Part shown: positions 28,044 through 37,231 of the stretch, in pieces | How the letters are laid out: each line of letters begins with the position of its first letter | Position numbering within the stretch: position 1 is the stretch's first letter | NCBI RefSeq assembly: GCF_039621805.1 | Contig: NZ_CP155074.1 | Location: 124,001 to 188,000, forward strand | DNA from: Paraburkholderia sp. PREW-6R | GTDB taxonomy: Bacteria > Pseudomonadota > Gammaproteobacteria > Burkholderiales > Burkholderiaceae | Reading direction: 5' to 3' | Length of the DNA stretch: 64,000 nucleotides | The notes under the pieces: model-generated | Database searches by the model: none | What the model saw: only the letters and a program-made list of their open reading frames with translations | Told to the model about the DNA's origin: nothing | Translations under genes and position numbers: made by a program

Positions 28044-28781
28044 TTACCTGGTACTTTTAGCTGCGGCTGCAAGCGCTTCGTCACGCTCACGGCTCCATGC
28101 TTCGAGCAGGGCCCGCGTCTGCGCATGGATAGTGGATCGGAGCAGTTCAGCCTTCTCGGCATCGATGGTCTTCCAGCCGAGAAACGTCAGCGTCGAGCGA
28201 TGCGCGACGTGAAAAACCATCAGCTGTCCGTGCAGGCTGAATGCGCGGATCAGCGTGATGGGGTCGTCGGCGGCGCGGCCTGATATGCGCGCCACGAGGC
28301 CGGCGGTCGCATTGTTGAGCGGCTCGCGAATACGGCTGGAAATGATTTTCGTCGCGCTGTCGGGTTCATAGCCGGCCTGCTCGCGTGCGAAGAACAATCG
28401 CCTTCCCGGCTTGCTCGCTTTCGCGAGCGCGGTGTCGGCAATGGCGTCCTGAATGCCAATGAACGCATCGATCAACGTTTCCGTGTCGGCGTCTTCGCTC
28501 AGCACCTTTTGCGCGTGCTCGACAGGCGGGCCCAACGTCTGCCAGGCGCGATCGGTCATGGCCTCGATGCACGCGTGGTACACGCCTTCCTTGTTCTCGA
28601 AGTAATACTGCAACGCAGGCGCATTGACGCCGGCGCGGGCCGCAATGTCGCGCGTCGATGCGCCATCGAATCCATGTTCGCCAAACAGGTCGACCGCCGC
28701 CTCGATGATCCGGTTGCGGGTTTCGTCGCCGCGCGCATAGCCGCCTTCCGTTGAGCGGCGCAGCTTCTTTGCGGTGTTCAT
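28044..28781 (-). CDS. TetR/AcrR family regulator, CecR-like
   Basis: 245 residues. The N-terminal TetR helix-turn-helix is ETRNRIIEAAVDLFGEHGFD then ASTRDIAARAGVNAPALQYYF; the ALQYYFENKEGVYHACIEAM form and the C-terminal domain resemble CecR (YbiH) proteins. The ATG at 28781 is preceded by GGAG. It is divergent from the efflux operon at 28918, as cecR-type repressors often are from export genes. It probably represses that operon through the inverted repeat at 28864-28891 and is released by a toxic compound. The inducer is unknown. Confidence 0.87.
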   Translation of the reverse strand: MNTAKKLRRSTEGGYARGDETRNRIIEAAVDLFGEHGFDGASTRDIAARAGVNAPALQYYFENKEGVYHACIEAMTDRAWQTLGPPVEHAQKVLSEDADTETLIDAFIGIQDAIADTALAKASKPGRRLFFAREQAGYEPDSATKIISSRIREPLNNATAGLVARISGRAADDPITLIRAFSLHGQLMVFHVAHRSTLTFLGWKTIDAEKAELLRSTIHAQTRALLEAWSRERDEALAAAAKSTR

Positions 28782-28859
28782 GCCTTTCTCTCTCCGCATT
28801 GCTTTCTCTTTACGCCCTGAAAGGAAAGTCCCTGCAAGGCGGTCGAAGAAATATATCAC

Positions 28860-28891
28860 TTGACACAATTTTATCGGCTGGAATAATTGTG
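28860..28891 (+). promoter_or_regulatory. Efflux operon promoter overlapped by an inverted repeat
   Basis: TTGACA (28860-28865) and AATAAT (28882-28887) form a sigma-70 promoter with a 16-base spacer. The perfect inverted repeat CACAATT (28864-28870) and AATTGTG (28885-28891), with 14 bases between arms, starts at the edge of the -35 and covers the -10. This is a convincing operator for the divergent TetR-family protein. Confidence 0.55.
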
Positions 28892-28917
28892 CCGATTGGA
28901 ATTATTTGGACTTCAAG

Positions 28918-30060
28918 ATGTCATCGACCGCAGGCTCACCCTCCCGTCCAATGCCCGACGCTGACTCGCCCGCAGCGGGCGCGCGGCGTCCATCGCGGCG
29001 CACGCTGCTGATTGCTTTTGTCGTGGTCGCGTTGATTGCCGGCGCAGTGTATCTCGCACGCTGGTGGACGGTCGGCCGCTTCATCGAAAGCACGGACGAC
29101 GCCTATCTGCAAGCCGACAGCGTCACCGTAGCGCCGAAGATCGCGGGCTATGTGACCGAAGTGTATGTCGCGGATAACCAGGTGGTGAAGCCCGGTGATC
29201 CACTGGTTCATCTCGACGCGCGCCAATACCAGGTCGCACTCGACCAGGCGCTGGCCACGATCGACGCGCGTAAAGCCGACATCGAACGCGCGCAGGCCGA
29301 CATCAGACAGCAGCAATCCAACATTGCGCAGGCTCAGGCGCAACAGCAGGTGTCACGCGTGAGCGCCCAGCATGCGAGCGATGAAGTGCGGCGCTACGCT
29401 CCGCTCGTCGCTACCGGTGCCGAGAGCAGCGAGCGGCTCGCCGAATTGACCAGCACGCGCGATCAGGCGAATGCCACGCTCGCTGCGAATGCGGCCGCGG
29501 TCGACGCAGCGCGTTCGCAGATCGGTTCGGCCACGGCCCAACTCACGCAGGCGCGCGCTCAGCTCGAAGCCGCGCAGGCGAGCGCGCAGCAATCTCAACT
29601 CGATCTGGATAACACCGTGGTGCGCAGCGTGCTCGGCGGCAAGATCGGCGATCGTACCGTGCGGGTCGGACAGTACGTACAGCCGGGCACTCGCATGCTG
29701 ACCGTCGTGCCGGTGCAAAGCACTTATCTGCTCGCGAACTTCAAGGAAACCCAGGTGGGCCGGATGCGTGTCGGCCAGCCGGTGGAGATGCATGTCGACG
29801 CATTGCCGGGGCACACGTTGCACGGCGTGATCGACAGTTTCTCGCCTGGTACTGGGTCACAGTTTGCGTTGCTGCCGCCGGAGAATGCCACCGGTAACTT
29901 TACGAAAATCGTGCAGCGCGTCCCTGTGCGAATCCGGATCGACACCGGCGCGGAAACGCGCAGCGTGCTGTTGCCGGGGCTTTCGGTGAACGTGGACGTG
30001 GACACGCGTTCGGCGCGTGATCGTGATGCGCGTATCGACGCCGAGAACCACCGTGGCTGA
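28918..30060 (+). CDS. HlyD/EmrA-family periplasmic adaptor of a tripartite efflux system
   Basis: About 380 residues. One N-terminal membrane anchor (RTLLIAFVVVALIAGAVYLA) is followed by the EmrA-type ESTDDAYLQADSVTVAPKIAGYV. A long Ala/Gln-rich coiled-coil hairpin spans roughly residues 110-230 (IRQQQSNIAQAQAQQQ), and a lipoyl/beta-barrel half begins at NTVVRSVLGGKIGDRTVRVG. The adaptor joins the inner-membrane MFS pump to the outer-membrane channel encoded next. The ATG at 28918 was preferred; a TTG at 28906 is in frame. Confidence 0.9.
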   Translation: MSSTAGSPSRPMPDADSPAAGARRPSRRTLLIAFVVVALIAGAVYLARWWTVGRFIESTDDAYLQADSVTVAPKIAGYVTEVYVADNQVVKPGDPLVHLDARQYQVALDQALATIDARKADIERAQADIRQQQSNIAQAQAQQQVSRVSAQHASDEVRRYAPLVATGAESSERLAELTSTRDQANATLAANAAAVDAARSQIGSATAQLTQARAQLEAAQASAQQSQLDLDNTVVRSVLGGKIGDRTVRVGQYVQPGTRMLTVVPVQSTYLLANFKETQVGRMRVGQPVEMHVDALPGHTLHGVIDSFSPGTGSQFALLPPENATGNFTKIVQRVPVRIRIDTGAETRSVLLPGLSVNVDVDTRSARDRDARIDAENHRG

Positions 30061-31666
30061 GTCGACCGCAACTGCGCCGGCTCACGCCGCGCCGCCGGGC
30101 GCACCGCACGCGGAAGAGCGCGCGAGCGCCGGCGACTGGATCGCCGTCGCCGCCGGCGCGCTCGGCGCGTTGATGGCGACGCTCGACATCTCGATCACGA
30201 ACTCCGCGCTGCCGCAGATCCAGGGCGAAATCGGTGCGACCGGCACCGAGGGCACATGGATTTCCACTGGCTATCTGATGTCGGAAATCGTGATGATCCC
30301 GCTTGCGGCATGGCTCACACGTGTATTCGGCCTGCGCAATTTTCTGCTGACCAATTCCGCGCTTTTCATCGCGTTCTCGATGATGTGCGGCTGGTCGCAC
30401 ACATTGCCGATGATGATCGCCGGCCGCATCGGCCAGGGCTTCACAGGCGGCGCGCTGATTCCAACCGCGCAGACGATCATCCGCACCCGCCTGCCGCTGT
30501 CGCAATTGCCGGTCGGCATGACCATGTTCGGGTTGATCGTATTGCTCGGGCCGCTGCTCGGGCCCGTGGTGGGCGGCTGGCTGGCGGAGAACATCAGCTG
30601 GAGCTGGTGCTTCTTCATGAATCTGCCGATCTGCCTTGCGCTGATGACATTGCTGATTGTCGGGTTGCCGTCCGACCGGCCGCATTGGGAAGCCTTTTTC
30701 AACGCGGACTGGCTTGGTATCGTCGGTCTCGCGATCGGTCTTAGCTCGCTGACCGTGGTGCTGGAAGAAGGTCAGCGTGAGCGCTGGTTCGAGTCGTCGA
30801 TGATCGTTTCGCTCACCTGCGTGTCGGTGTTCGGCATGCTGTTGATCGCCGCATCGCAAATGACCGCGAAGAAGCCGATCGTGCGCCTGAGTTTGATGCG
30901 CAACCCGAATTACGCGAGCGTGATCGTGATCGTGTCGGCAGTCGGCGCAGCGCTTTACGGCGTGTCGTATCTGCTGCCGCAGTTTCTCGGCGTGGTGGCG
31001 GGTTATAACGCGGAACAGTCGGGCGCGATCATGCTGTTATCCGGCTTGCCGGCCTTTCTGATCATGCCGGTTCTGCCGCGACTGCTCGGCAAATTCGACT
31101 TTCGTGTGCTCGTGATTACCGGCCTTCTGATGTACGCGATCAGCTGCATGATCGACATCGACCTGACGGCGCAAAGCGTGGGTCATGACTTCGTCTGGTC
31201 GCAGCTGATACGCGGCACCGCGCAAATGCTCGCAATGATGCCGCTCAATCAGGCGTCGATGGCGGCAGTATCGCGCGAGGATTCCGGCGACGCCGCCGGG
31301 CTGTACAACATGGCGCGCAATCTCGGTGGATCGATCGGGCTGGCCGTGATCGGCACCGTGATCGACCGGCGCACCACGTTTCACACCGCCATGATCCGCG
31401 AGTCCGTCAGCGCCAATTCGCTGGTCGGTCAGGAGAGCCTGACGGCCAACGCCGCGAACTGGTTTGCTCATACCGGCGACATGGCGTACTCGCACATGCG
31501 CGCACTCGGGCAACTTGGCGCGCAGATCCAGCAGCAGGCCGTGGTGATGACCTATTCGGAAACGTTCTATCTGCTCGGCATCGCGCTACTTGCCTGCGTT
31601 CCACTCGCGCTGCTGCTCAAAACGCCGCGCCGGAATGCGCCGCCGCCTCCGTCTGCCGGACACTAA
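30026..31666 (+). CDS. EmrB/QacA (DHA2) family MFS multidrug exporter
   Basis: 546 residues with 14 predicted membrane spans. It begins after a Pro/Ala-rich tail with VAAGALGALMATLDISITNS, and DHA2 motifs follow: WISTGYLMSEIVMIPLAAWL, GRIGQGFTGGALIPTAQTI and LGPLLGPVVGGWL. It should expel hydrophobic or amphipathic compounds with proton uptake through the EmrA-like adaptor. The start codon lies inside the last codons of the adaptor gene, so translation is probably coupled; GTG 30017 is an alternative start. The stop codon overlaps the next start (TAATG). Confidence 0.9.
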   Translation: MRVSTPRTTVAESTATAPAHAAPPGAPHAEERASAGDWIAVAAGALGALMATLDISITNSALPQIQGEIGATGTEGTWISTGYLMSEIVMIPLAAWLTRVFGLRNFLLTNSALFIAFSMMCGWSHTLPMMIAGRIGQGFTGGALIPTAQTIIRTRLPLSQLPVGMTMFGLIVLLGPLLGPVVGGWLAENISWSWCFFMNLPICLALMTLLIVGLPSDRPHWEAFFNADWLGIVGLAIGLSSLTVVLEEGQRERWFESSMIVSLTCVSVFGMLLIAASQMTAKKPIVRLSLMRNPNYASVIVIVSAVGAALYGVSYLLPQFLGVVAGYNAEQSGAIMLLSGLPAFLIMPVLPRLLGKFDFRVLVITGLLMYAISCMIDIDLTAQSVGHDFVWSQLIRGTAQMLAMMPLNQASMAAVSREDSGDAAGLYNMARNLGGSIGLAVIGTVIDRRTTFHTAMIRESVSANSLVGQESLTANAANWFAHTGDMAYSHMRALGQLGAQIQQQAVVMTYSETFYLLGIALLACVPLALLLKTPRRNAPPPPSAGH

Positions 31667-33162
31667 TGTCTCTTCATTTCAACATGATGTTCAATCGTCC
31701 TTCGGGTTTCGCTCTGGCTGTTGCCGCTCTGGTGTCCGTGCTGTCGGGCTGCACGGTCGGCCCTGATTATCACGGCGCGCCGGCCGTCGCACAGGACGCC
31801 CACGGCAGCGCCACTTTCGTGCGTGCGCCGGCCTCCGGCACGCTCACCACGCCCGCGCCGAACCAGTGGTGGCTTGCATTCAACGATCCGCAATTGAACG
31901 ATCTGATCGCCGCCGCGCTCGCGCACAGCCCCGATGTGCACATTGCGCAGGCAAGATTGCGTGAATCGCGCTCACAATTGCAGCAGCAACGGGCGAACGA
32001 ATTGCCGAAAGTGTCGGCGGATGCGGCCGCGCTGCGCATGCGCGAGCCTGATCTCAACTCGCTCGGCTCGGCGACTTCCTCCGGCGCGGGCGGCAGTAGC
32101 GTGGCTTCCACTGGGCGAGGTCCGCTGCAGCTGTACACCGCGGGCTTCGACGCGTCGTGGGAAATCGATCTGTTCGGCGGCACGCGGCGTGCGATCGAGG
32201 CGGCGTCCGCCGACGCGCAAGCCGTCGACGCCGATCTATCAGACACGCAAGTGTCGCTCGCCGCAGAAGTCGCGCAGACCTATATCGAACTACGCGATCA
32301 GCAGAAACGGCTCGAACTCGCGCAGCGTCAGGCCGAGACCGAGCAGCGCATGTTGACGCTCACGCAGCAGCGCCGCGAGCGCGGCACGGCGGCGGACCTC
32401 GACGTCGAACGTCTGTCCACGCAGGTTGAAAATACCCGCGCAACGCTGATTCCGCTGGATGCCCAACTTACCGACTCGCTCGACCGCCTCGCCGTGCTGA
32501 CCGGCCGTGAGCCCGGCGCGCTGGACGAACAGCTCGCCGCCGTTCAGCCGTTGCCCGTGCTGCCCGCGAGCGTGCCGATCGGCGACCCGTCGGCGATGCT
32601 GCAGCAACGGCCCGACATTCGCGCGGCGGAGCGGCGGCTCGCGTCGAGCAATGCGCAGATCGGCGAACATATTGCAGACTTCTTTCCGAAAGTGACGCTG
32701 CTCGGCGATCTCGGATTCAGTGCGGGTGATCCGGGTCATCTGGTGCGCAAAAGCAATTTTAGCTGGATCGGTGCGCCTTATCTGCAATGGAACCTGTTGG
32801 ATTTCGGACGCACGCTCGGTAGCGTGCACGCGGCAGAAGCGTCGCGTGACGAAGCCGAAGCGCGTTATACGAAGGCGGTGCTCGGCGCGCTGCAGGACGC
32901 GAATTCGTCGCTGTCGCGCTATGGGCATCAGCGGGACCACGTGGTGACGCTGCAGAAGGTGCAGGCGTCGGCGAGCCACTCGGCTACGCTGATGCGGCAG
33001 CGGTACTCCGCGGGTGTCGCTACGTTGATCGATCTGCTGGACACGCAGCGCGAGGAATTCACCGCGCAGCAGAACGTGGTGGCTGGTCAGGCTGAGTTGC
33101 TGAAAGATTTCGTATCGTTGCAGAAGAGTCTTGGACTCGGGTGGGAGGCGCAAAAGGGCTAA
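31666..33162 (+). CDS. Outer-membrane efflux lipoprotein, OprM/NodT family
   Basis: 498 residues. The signal peptide ends in a lipobox, VLSGC (Cys near residue 29), followed by TVGPDYHGAP, the usual start of RND/MFS outer-membrane factors. Two OEP repeats of long helices follow (NQWWLAFNDPQLNDLIAAAL, then the RPDIRAAERRLASSNAQIGE repeat). As a trimeric outer-membrane channel it completes the tripartite pump. The ATG shares its A with the TAA stop of the transporter gene, so the three genes form one operon. Confidence 0.9.
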   Translation: MSLHFNMMFNRPSGFALAVAALVSVLSGCTVGPDYHGAPAVAQDAHGSATFVRAPASGTLTTPAPNQWWLAFNDPQLNDLIAAALAHSPDVHIAQARLRESRSQLQQQRANELPKVSADAAALRMREPDLNSLGSATSSGAGGSSVASTGRGPLQLYTAGFDASWEIDLFGGTRRAIEAASADAQAVDADLSDTQVSLAAEVAQTYIELRDQQKRLELAQRQAETEQRMLTLTQQRRERGTAADLDVERLSTQVENTRATLIPLDAQLTDSLDRLAVLTGREPGALDEQLAAVQPLPVLPASVPIGDPSAMLQQRPDIRAAERRLASSNAQIGEHIADFFPKVTLLGDLGFSAGDPGHLVRKSNFSWIGAPYLQWNLLDFGRTLGSVHAAEASRDEAEARYTKAVLGALQDANSSLSRYGHQRDHVVTLQKVQASASHSATLMRQRYSAGVATLIDLLDTQREEFTAQQNVVAGQAELLKDFVSLQKSLGLGWEAQKG

Positions 33163-33335
33163 GGATAGCGCTTGCCACACAACGCTGTCCGCATTAACGT
33201 ACGGCAGACGAAGCAGTCGCCTCCTGGTTCTGCGCAGCGCGGTTCCCGCCCGCTGAATGAATGCTTCGTCTCCCACGGCGTCGCCGTTAATCGAGGCAAT
33301 CTACCGGAAGCCCTTCGCTTTCGAGGAGTTGCAGG

Positions 33336-34799
33336 ATGGCGAAAATCTCTGCAGGCGTTGGTCCGAAGTATCCACAAGTCGTCGTGCTGTTCGGCGCAAC
33401 AGGCGACCTTTCGCGGCGTAAGCTTTTGCCGGGCTTGTTTCACCTGTCGCGTGCCGGATTCATTCCGGGCTGCAAGATCATCGCGGTGGCACTGGACGAC
33501 ATCCACATCGACGACTTTCGTCGCATGGCGCGAGCCGCACTCGACGAGTTTTCCACCCGCAAGGTCGACGAATCCGAATGGGAGGCGTTCGCCGCCAACC
33601 TCGACTACATGCCGTTGACGGCGGGCGCCGAGGCGCTGCGGCCCGCGGTCCTGAATGCGGAGAAGGGTTTCGACGGCGAGTGCCGTCGGCTGCACTACCT
33701 GAGTGTGCCGCCCAATGCCGCGCTTTCCGCAGTTGGCATGCTCAATGAAGCGGGCCTCGTGGAGCGCTCGCGGATCATCATGGAAAAACCGTTCGGCACC
33801 GACCTGGCGAGTTCGGTTTCGCTGAATGCCCGCCTGCACGAAGTGTTCGAAGAGGAGCAGATTTTCCGCATCGATCACTTTCTCGGCAAGGAGCCGGCGC
33901 AGAACATTCTCGCTTTCCGGTTTGCGAATGGTCTTTTCGAGCCCATCTGGAATCGCAATTTTATCGACCACGTTCAGATCGATGTGCCGGAAACGCTCGG
34001 CCTCGGCAAGCGCGCCGGTTTTTACGAGCAGACGGGCGCGTTTCGCGACATGGTCGTGACGCACCTGTTCCAGATTCTCGCGTTCATGGCAATGGAGCCG
34101 CCCACGTCGCTGGAACCCTCGCCGATCAGCGAAGAAAAGAACAAGGTGTTTCGCAGCATGCTGCCGATCCAGCCGACCGATGTCGTGCGAGGGCAATACA
34201 CCGGCTACCGGTCGGAAGAAGGCGTGAGCCCGGAATCGGAAACGGAGACGTTCATTGCGCTCAAATGCTCGATCGACAACTGGCGCTGGGCCGGCGTGCC
34301 GTTCTATCTGCGTACGGGCAAGCGGCTTGCCGAAGGTCAGCGCATCATTTCCATTGCCTTTCGCGAGCCGCCGAAAAGCATGTTTCCAGCAGGCTCGGGC
34401 GTCGGTTCGCAGGGCCCGGATCATCTGACGTTCGATCTCGCCGATGCGTCCAAGATGTCGCTGTCGTTTTATGGCAAACGGCCGGGCCCCGGCATGCGGC
34501 TCGATAAACTGAGCCTGCAGTTCGCGATGCGCGACACGGGACTCATCGGCGATGTGCTCGAAGCCTACGAGCGTCTGATCCTCGACGCCATGCGCGGAGA
34601 TCGCACGCTGTTCACCACGGCAGAGGGTATCGAGCGACTCTGGGAGGTATCCACGGCATTGCTCGAATCGCCGCCGCCGGTGCGCTTTTACGCACCGGGC
34701 TCGTGGGGACCGAATGCGATTCACCAACTCGTCGCGCCGCGCGCATGGCGTCTGCCGTTCGAGCGCGCGTGGCGCGACCCGAACGCGCTGGGCAGTTGA
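33336..34799 (+). CDS. zwf: Glucose-6-phosphate 1-dehydrogenase
   Basis: 487 residues. The NADP-binding motif GATGDLSRRKL is at 20-30, EKPFG is at 150-154 and the active-site signature RIDHFLGKE is at 178-186. It oxidises glucose 6-phosphate to 6-phosphogluconolactone and feeds the Entner-Doudoroff and pentose phosphate routes. AGGAG seven bases before the ATG fixes the start. It stands alone here, without pgl, glk or hexR, so it may be a second copy beside the clustered one usual in Burkholderiaceae; this cannot be checked from the window. Confidence 0.93.
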   Translation: MAKISAGVGPKYPQVVVLFGATGDLSRRKLLPGLFHLSRAGFIPGCKIIAVALDDIHIDDFRRMARAALDEFSTRKVDESEWEAFAANLDYMPLTAGAEALRPAVLNAEKGFDGECRRLHYLSVPPNAALSAVGMLNEAGLVERSRIIMEKPFGTDLASSVSLNARLHEVFEEEQIFRIDHFLGKEPAQNILAFRFANGLFEPIWNRNFIDHVQIDVPETLGLGKRAGFYEQTGAFRDMVVTHLFQILAFMAMEPPTSLEPSPISEEKNKVFRSMLPIQPTDVVRGQYTGYRSEEGVSPESETETFIALKCSIDNWRWAGVPFYLRTGKRLAEGQRIISIAFREPPKSMFPAGSGVGSQGPDHLTFDLADASKMSLSFYGKRPGPGMRLDKLSLQFAMRDTGLIGDVLEAYERLILDAMRGDRTLFTTAEGIERLWEVSTALLESPPPVRFYAPGSWGPNAIHQLVAPRAWRLPFERAWRDPNALGS

Positions 34800-34949
34800 A
34801 GCGCAGGCCGTTGCGTTGCCGGCTATCTGGACGCGCCTCGTCTTTGCTCCGACTGCACTCTGTCGGGCTGCAGCCATCGCCGCGTATCACGTCGTCCACA
34901 TGATGCCTTTACAATTCGGCACTCTGATTCGAGAATTGTGAACCGCGCC

Positions 34950-35357
34950 ATGAAAAACCATCTCGCTTCGACACTCGCTGTAGTCATCGTCGCCACGGCG
35001 TTGACGTCGGCGGCCCATGCGCAATCACCGGCTAGCGGTGACGCGCCCGGAGAAGCATGTGGGATCGGCTACGTCACCGGTGTCGGTGGCTCGTCGCAGA
35101 GCGTGCACGAGTATCTCGCCGCTGCGGATAGAGACCGCTATCGCTACATCGCCGATAACCCGATTCAATGCAAGGTCTCCGATGAAGGCCGCGCATCCGA
35201 CTGCACGGGCATCACCACCTTCAGTCACGAAAAAGTGAGCGTGTACGACGACGTCGACAGCGCAACGATGGCCGTGGTCGCCAAGGTCGAACTCGATCAC
35301 GGGACGTATCCGGCGATCATCGTTGTGCCGAGGAAGGATCTCAGTTGTGCGGAGTAG
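34950..35357 (+). CDS. Secreted protein of unknown function
   Basis: 135 residues. The N-terminal signal peptide is MKNHLASTLAVVIVATALTS then AAHAQ, with cleavage after AHA. The mature part is acidic, about 110 residues, with three cysteines (GEACGIG, IQCKVSD and DCTGI) and a fourth near the end (DLSCAE), so two disulfide bonds are possible in the periplasm. I do not recognise the family. Its last 17 bases overlap the end of the convergent SDR gene. GTG 34938 is an in-frame alternative start. Confidence 0.65.
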   Translation: MKNHLASTLAVVIVATALTSAAHAQSPASGDAPGEACGIGYVTGVGGSSQSVHEYLAAADRDRYRYIADNPIQCKVSDEGRASDCTGITTFSHEKVSVYDDVDSATMAVVAKVELDHGTYPAIIVVPRKDLSCAE

Positions 35358-36093
35358 CGGCGGCCCACGCCACCGCGTCGGCGCCGGCCGGTAGACGGAA
35401 CGGGCAAGCGGGGTCATTGGCGGCGCGCCACACGGCCTCCGCCACGTCTTCGGACCGTGTGACCTCGGACGACTCCTGCATCCGCGCATACACGCTTTGC
35501 GTGAGGCTCGCATATGCATCGGGGACCGGGCCTTGCATCCGGGGCCGCGCGTTCTCGCCAAAGCGCGTATCCGGCGCACGCCCGGGCAGAACGAGCTTGA
35601 CCCGAACGTTGAACGGCTGGAGTTCCAGCGCGACGGACTCCGTGAACGCATTGACCGCCGCCTTGCTCGCGGTGTACACGGCAAGCAGCGGGAGCGGCCT
35701 CAATGTCACGGACGACGTGACGTTCACGATGACTCCCGTCTTGCGCTCCCTGAATTGCGGCAGCAGCGCCTGCGTCACGGCGATCGTGCCGAGCGTGTTG
35801 GTCTCGAAAACTTCACGGGCTGTCTGCATCGACATGCCCTCCAGTGCGCTCAACACTCCGATGCCCGCGTTGTTCACGAGCACATCGACGGGGCCTGCCG
35901 CATCCACCGCCTGGCGAATGCTGTCGGCGTCGGTCACGTCGAGTGCGAGTACACGCAGCCGCCCGGAGCGGGGCAGCAGGTCCTCGCGAGGCGAGCGCAT
36001 CGTAGCGATCACAGTCCAGTCGCGATCCAGAAAGTAACGCGCGGTTTCCAGGCCGAAGCCCGATGAGCAGCCGGTAATCAGAACGGTTTTCAT
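35341..36093 (-). CDS. Short-chain dehydrogenase/reductase
   Basis: 250 residues of the classical SDR type. TGCSSGFG at the start binds the cofactor, NNAGIGV is near residue 80 and the catalytic pair is in VYTASKAA (Tyr-x-x-x-Lys). AAGGA lies about six bases before the ATG at 36093. It is divergent from an AraC-family gene, a common pairing in Burkholderia in which the regulator controls the SDR. The substrate is unknown. Its 3' end overlaps the convergent secreted-protein gene by 17 bases. Confidence 0.87.
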   Translation of the reverse strand: MKTVLITGCSSGFGLETARYFLDRDWTVIATMRSPREDLLPRSGRLRVLALDVTDADSIRQAVDAAGPVDVLVNNAGIGVLSALEGMSMQTAREVFETNTLGTIAVTQALLPQFRERKTGVIVNVTSSVTLRPLPLLAVYTASKAAVNAFTESVALELQPFNVRVKLVLPGRAPDTRFGENARPRMQGPVPDAYASLTQSVYARMQESSEVTRSEDVAEAVWRAANDPACPFRLPAGADAVAWAAATPHN

Positions 36094-36158
36094 GCGGATT
36101 CCTTCAATGAGCAGGCCGCGACAATGCAGCCAGGCCACCACGATAAGCGTCGGAGACC

Positions 36159-36181
36159 GGACTTGCTACAATCGAAAGTCC
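36159..36181 (+). promoter_or_regulatory. Inverted repeat around the AraC-gene -10 box
   Basis: GGACTT (36159-36164) and AAGTCC (36176-36181) form an inverted repeat with an 11-base spacer. Inside it lies TACAAT (36167-36172), preceded by TGC, an extended -10 box for the AraC-family gene 26 bases downstream. The placement is what an autoregulatory operator would look like. Confidence 0.4.
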
Positions 36182-36206
36182 ATGTTTCGTTCGCAGGAGT
36201 CCGGCT

Positions 36207-37121
36207 ATGGTTGATCCGCTTGCGGAGGTCGTTTCGCTGCTCCAGCCCTTTGCCGGATTCTCGAAGGTCGTAAGCGGCGCAGGTCGCTGGGGCGTGCGCC
36301 GCTCGGAAGCGGGGCGACCGTTTTATTGCGTGGTCCTCGAAGGTTCATGCCGGCTTGCGGTGAATGGGCAAGAGCCGCTCACGCTGGTACAACACGACTT
36401 CGTGCTGATTCCGGCCGCCTATGACTTCACGATGTCGAGTCTCGAACCCGCGACAGAAAAAGACTTCGACATCCCGCCGGTCATGCTGCGTCAGGGCGAG
36501 TTCAGAACCGGCGTTCAAAACGGCGCGGCCGACGTTCGTGCCCTGGTGGGCTACTGCGTTTTCGGTTCGCCGGACGCGGCGTTGCTGGTATCGCTGTTGC
36601 CGCAGATCGTGCATGTGCGCGGTGAGCGAAGACTGGCTACGATCGTGCAACTGGTCGGCGAGGAGTCGCGCGAAAACCGGCCGGCGCGCGACGTGGTTCT
36701 GGCTCGCCTGCTGGAAGTGCTGATGATCGAAGCCCTGCGCTCCTCGGCAGGAACCGGCGCGTCGGCGGGCCTGTTGCGCGGCCTCGCCGACGAGCGCCTC
36801 GGCGTCGCGATACGACGCATGCACGAAAGTCCCACCAGGCAGTGGACCGTCGCGGAACTCGCGAGCGAAGCGGCACTGTCGCGCTCGGCATTTTTCGAGC
36901 GGTTCAGCCGTGCCGTGGGCACGGCTCCGATGGAGTATCTGCTCGCGTGGCGCATGGCACTCGCGAAGAACATGCTGCGGCGGAACGAGGGCGGGGTTGC
37001 GGAGGTGGCGCAGCGCGTGGGTTACAACTCTGCGAGCGCGTTCAGCGTCGCGTTTGCGCGTCATGTCGAGCTGCCGCCAACCCACTACGTTCGCGAGCAG
37101 ATGGCCAATGGCGGCGCTTGA
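36207..37121 (+). CDS. AraC family transcriptional regulator with cupin-type N-terminus
   Basis: 304 residues. The N-terminal half resembles the cupin-6 ligand domain common in Burkholderia AraC proteins (GRPFYCVVLEGSCRLAVNGQ, HDFVLIPAAYDF). The C-terminal half is a double helix-turn-helix: WTVAELASEAALSRSAFFER, then EVAQRVGYNSASAFSVAFAR. It is divergent from the SDR gene at 36093 and probably activates it in response to an unknown compound. GCAGGAG lies about eleven bases before the ATG. Confidence 0.88.
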   Translation: MVDPLAEVVSLLQPFAGFSKVVSGAGRWGVRRSEAGRPFYCVVLEGSCRLAVNGQEPLTLVQHDFVLIPAAYDFTMSSLEPATEKDFDIPPVMLRQGEFRTGVQNGAADVRALVGYCVFGSPDAALLVSLLPQIVHVRGERRLATIVQLVGEESRENRPARDVVLARLLEVLMIEALRSSAGTGASAGLLRGLADERLGVAIRRMHESPTRQWTVAELASEAALSRSAFFERFSRAVGTAPMEYLLAWRMALAKNMLRRNEGGVAEVAQRVGYNSASAFSVAFARHVELPPTHYVREQMANGGA

Positions 37122-37231
37122 TTGAATCCGCATTTTTCTCGCCCGGAATCAGGCCGCTGATGAACCGTTCGAAGCCGCAACCTGTCACACGTGGAGTGCA
37201 TAATCGTCGGTCCACTCCTGGAGAAGAAGTC

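Noticed and set aside
33159..34877. 572-codon open frame on the minus strand
   Set aside because: It lies exactly opposite zwf, is rich in Arg and His, and has no known domain. High-GC genes often leave such antisense frames open.
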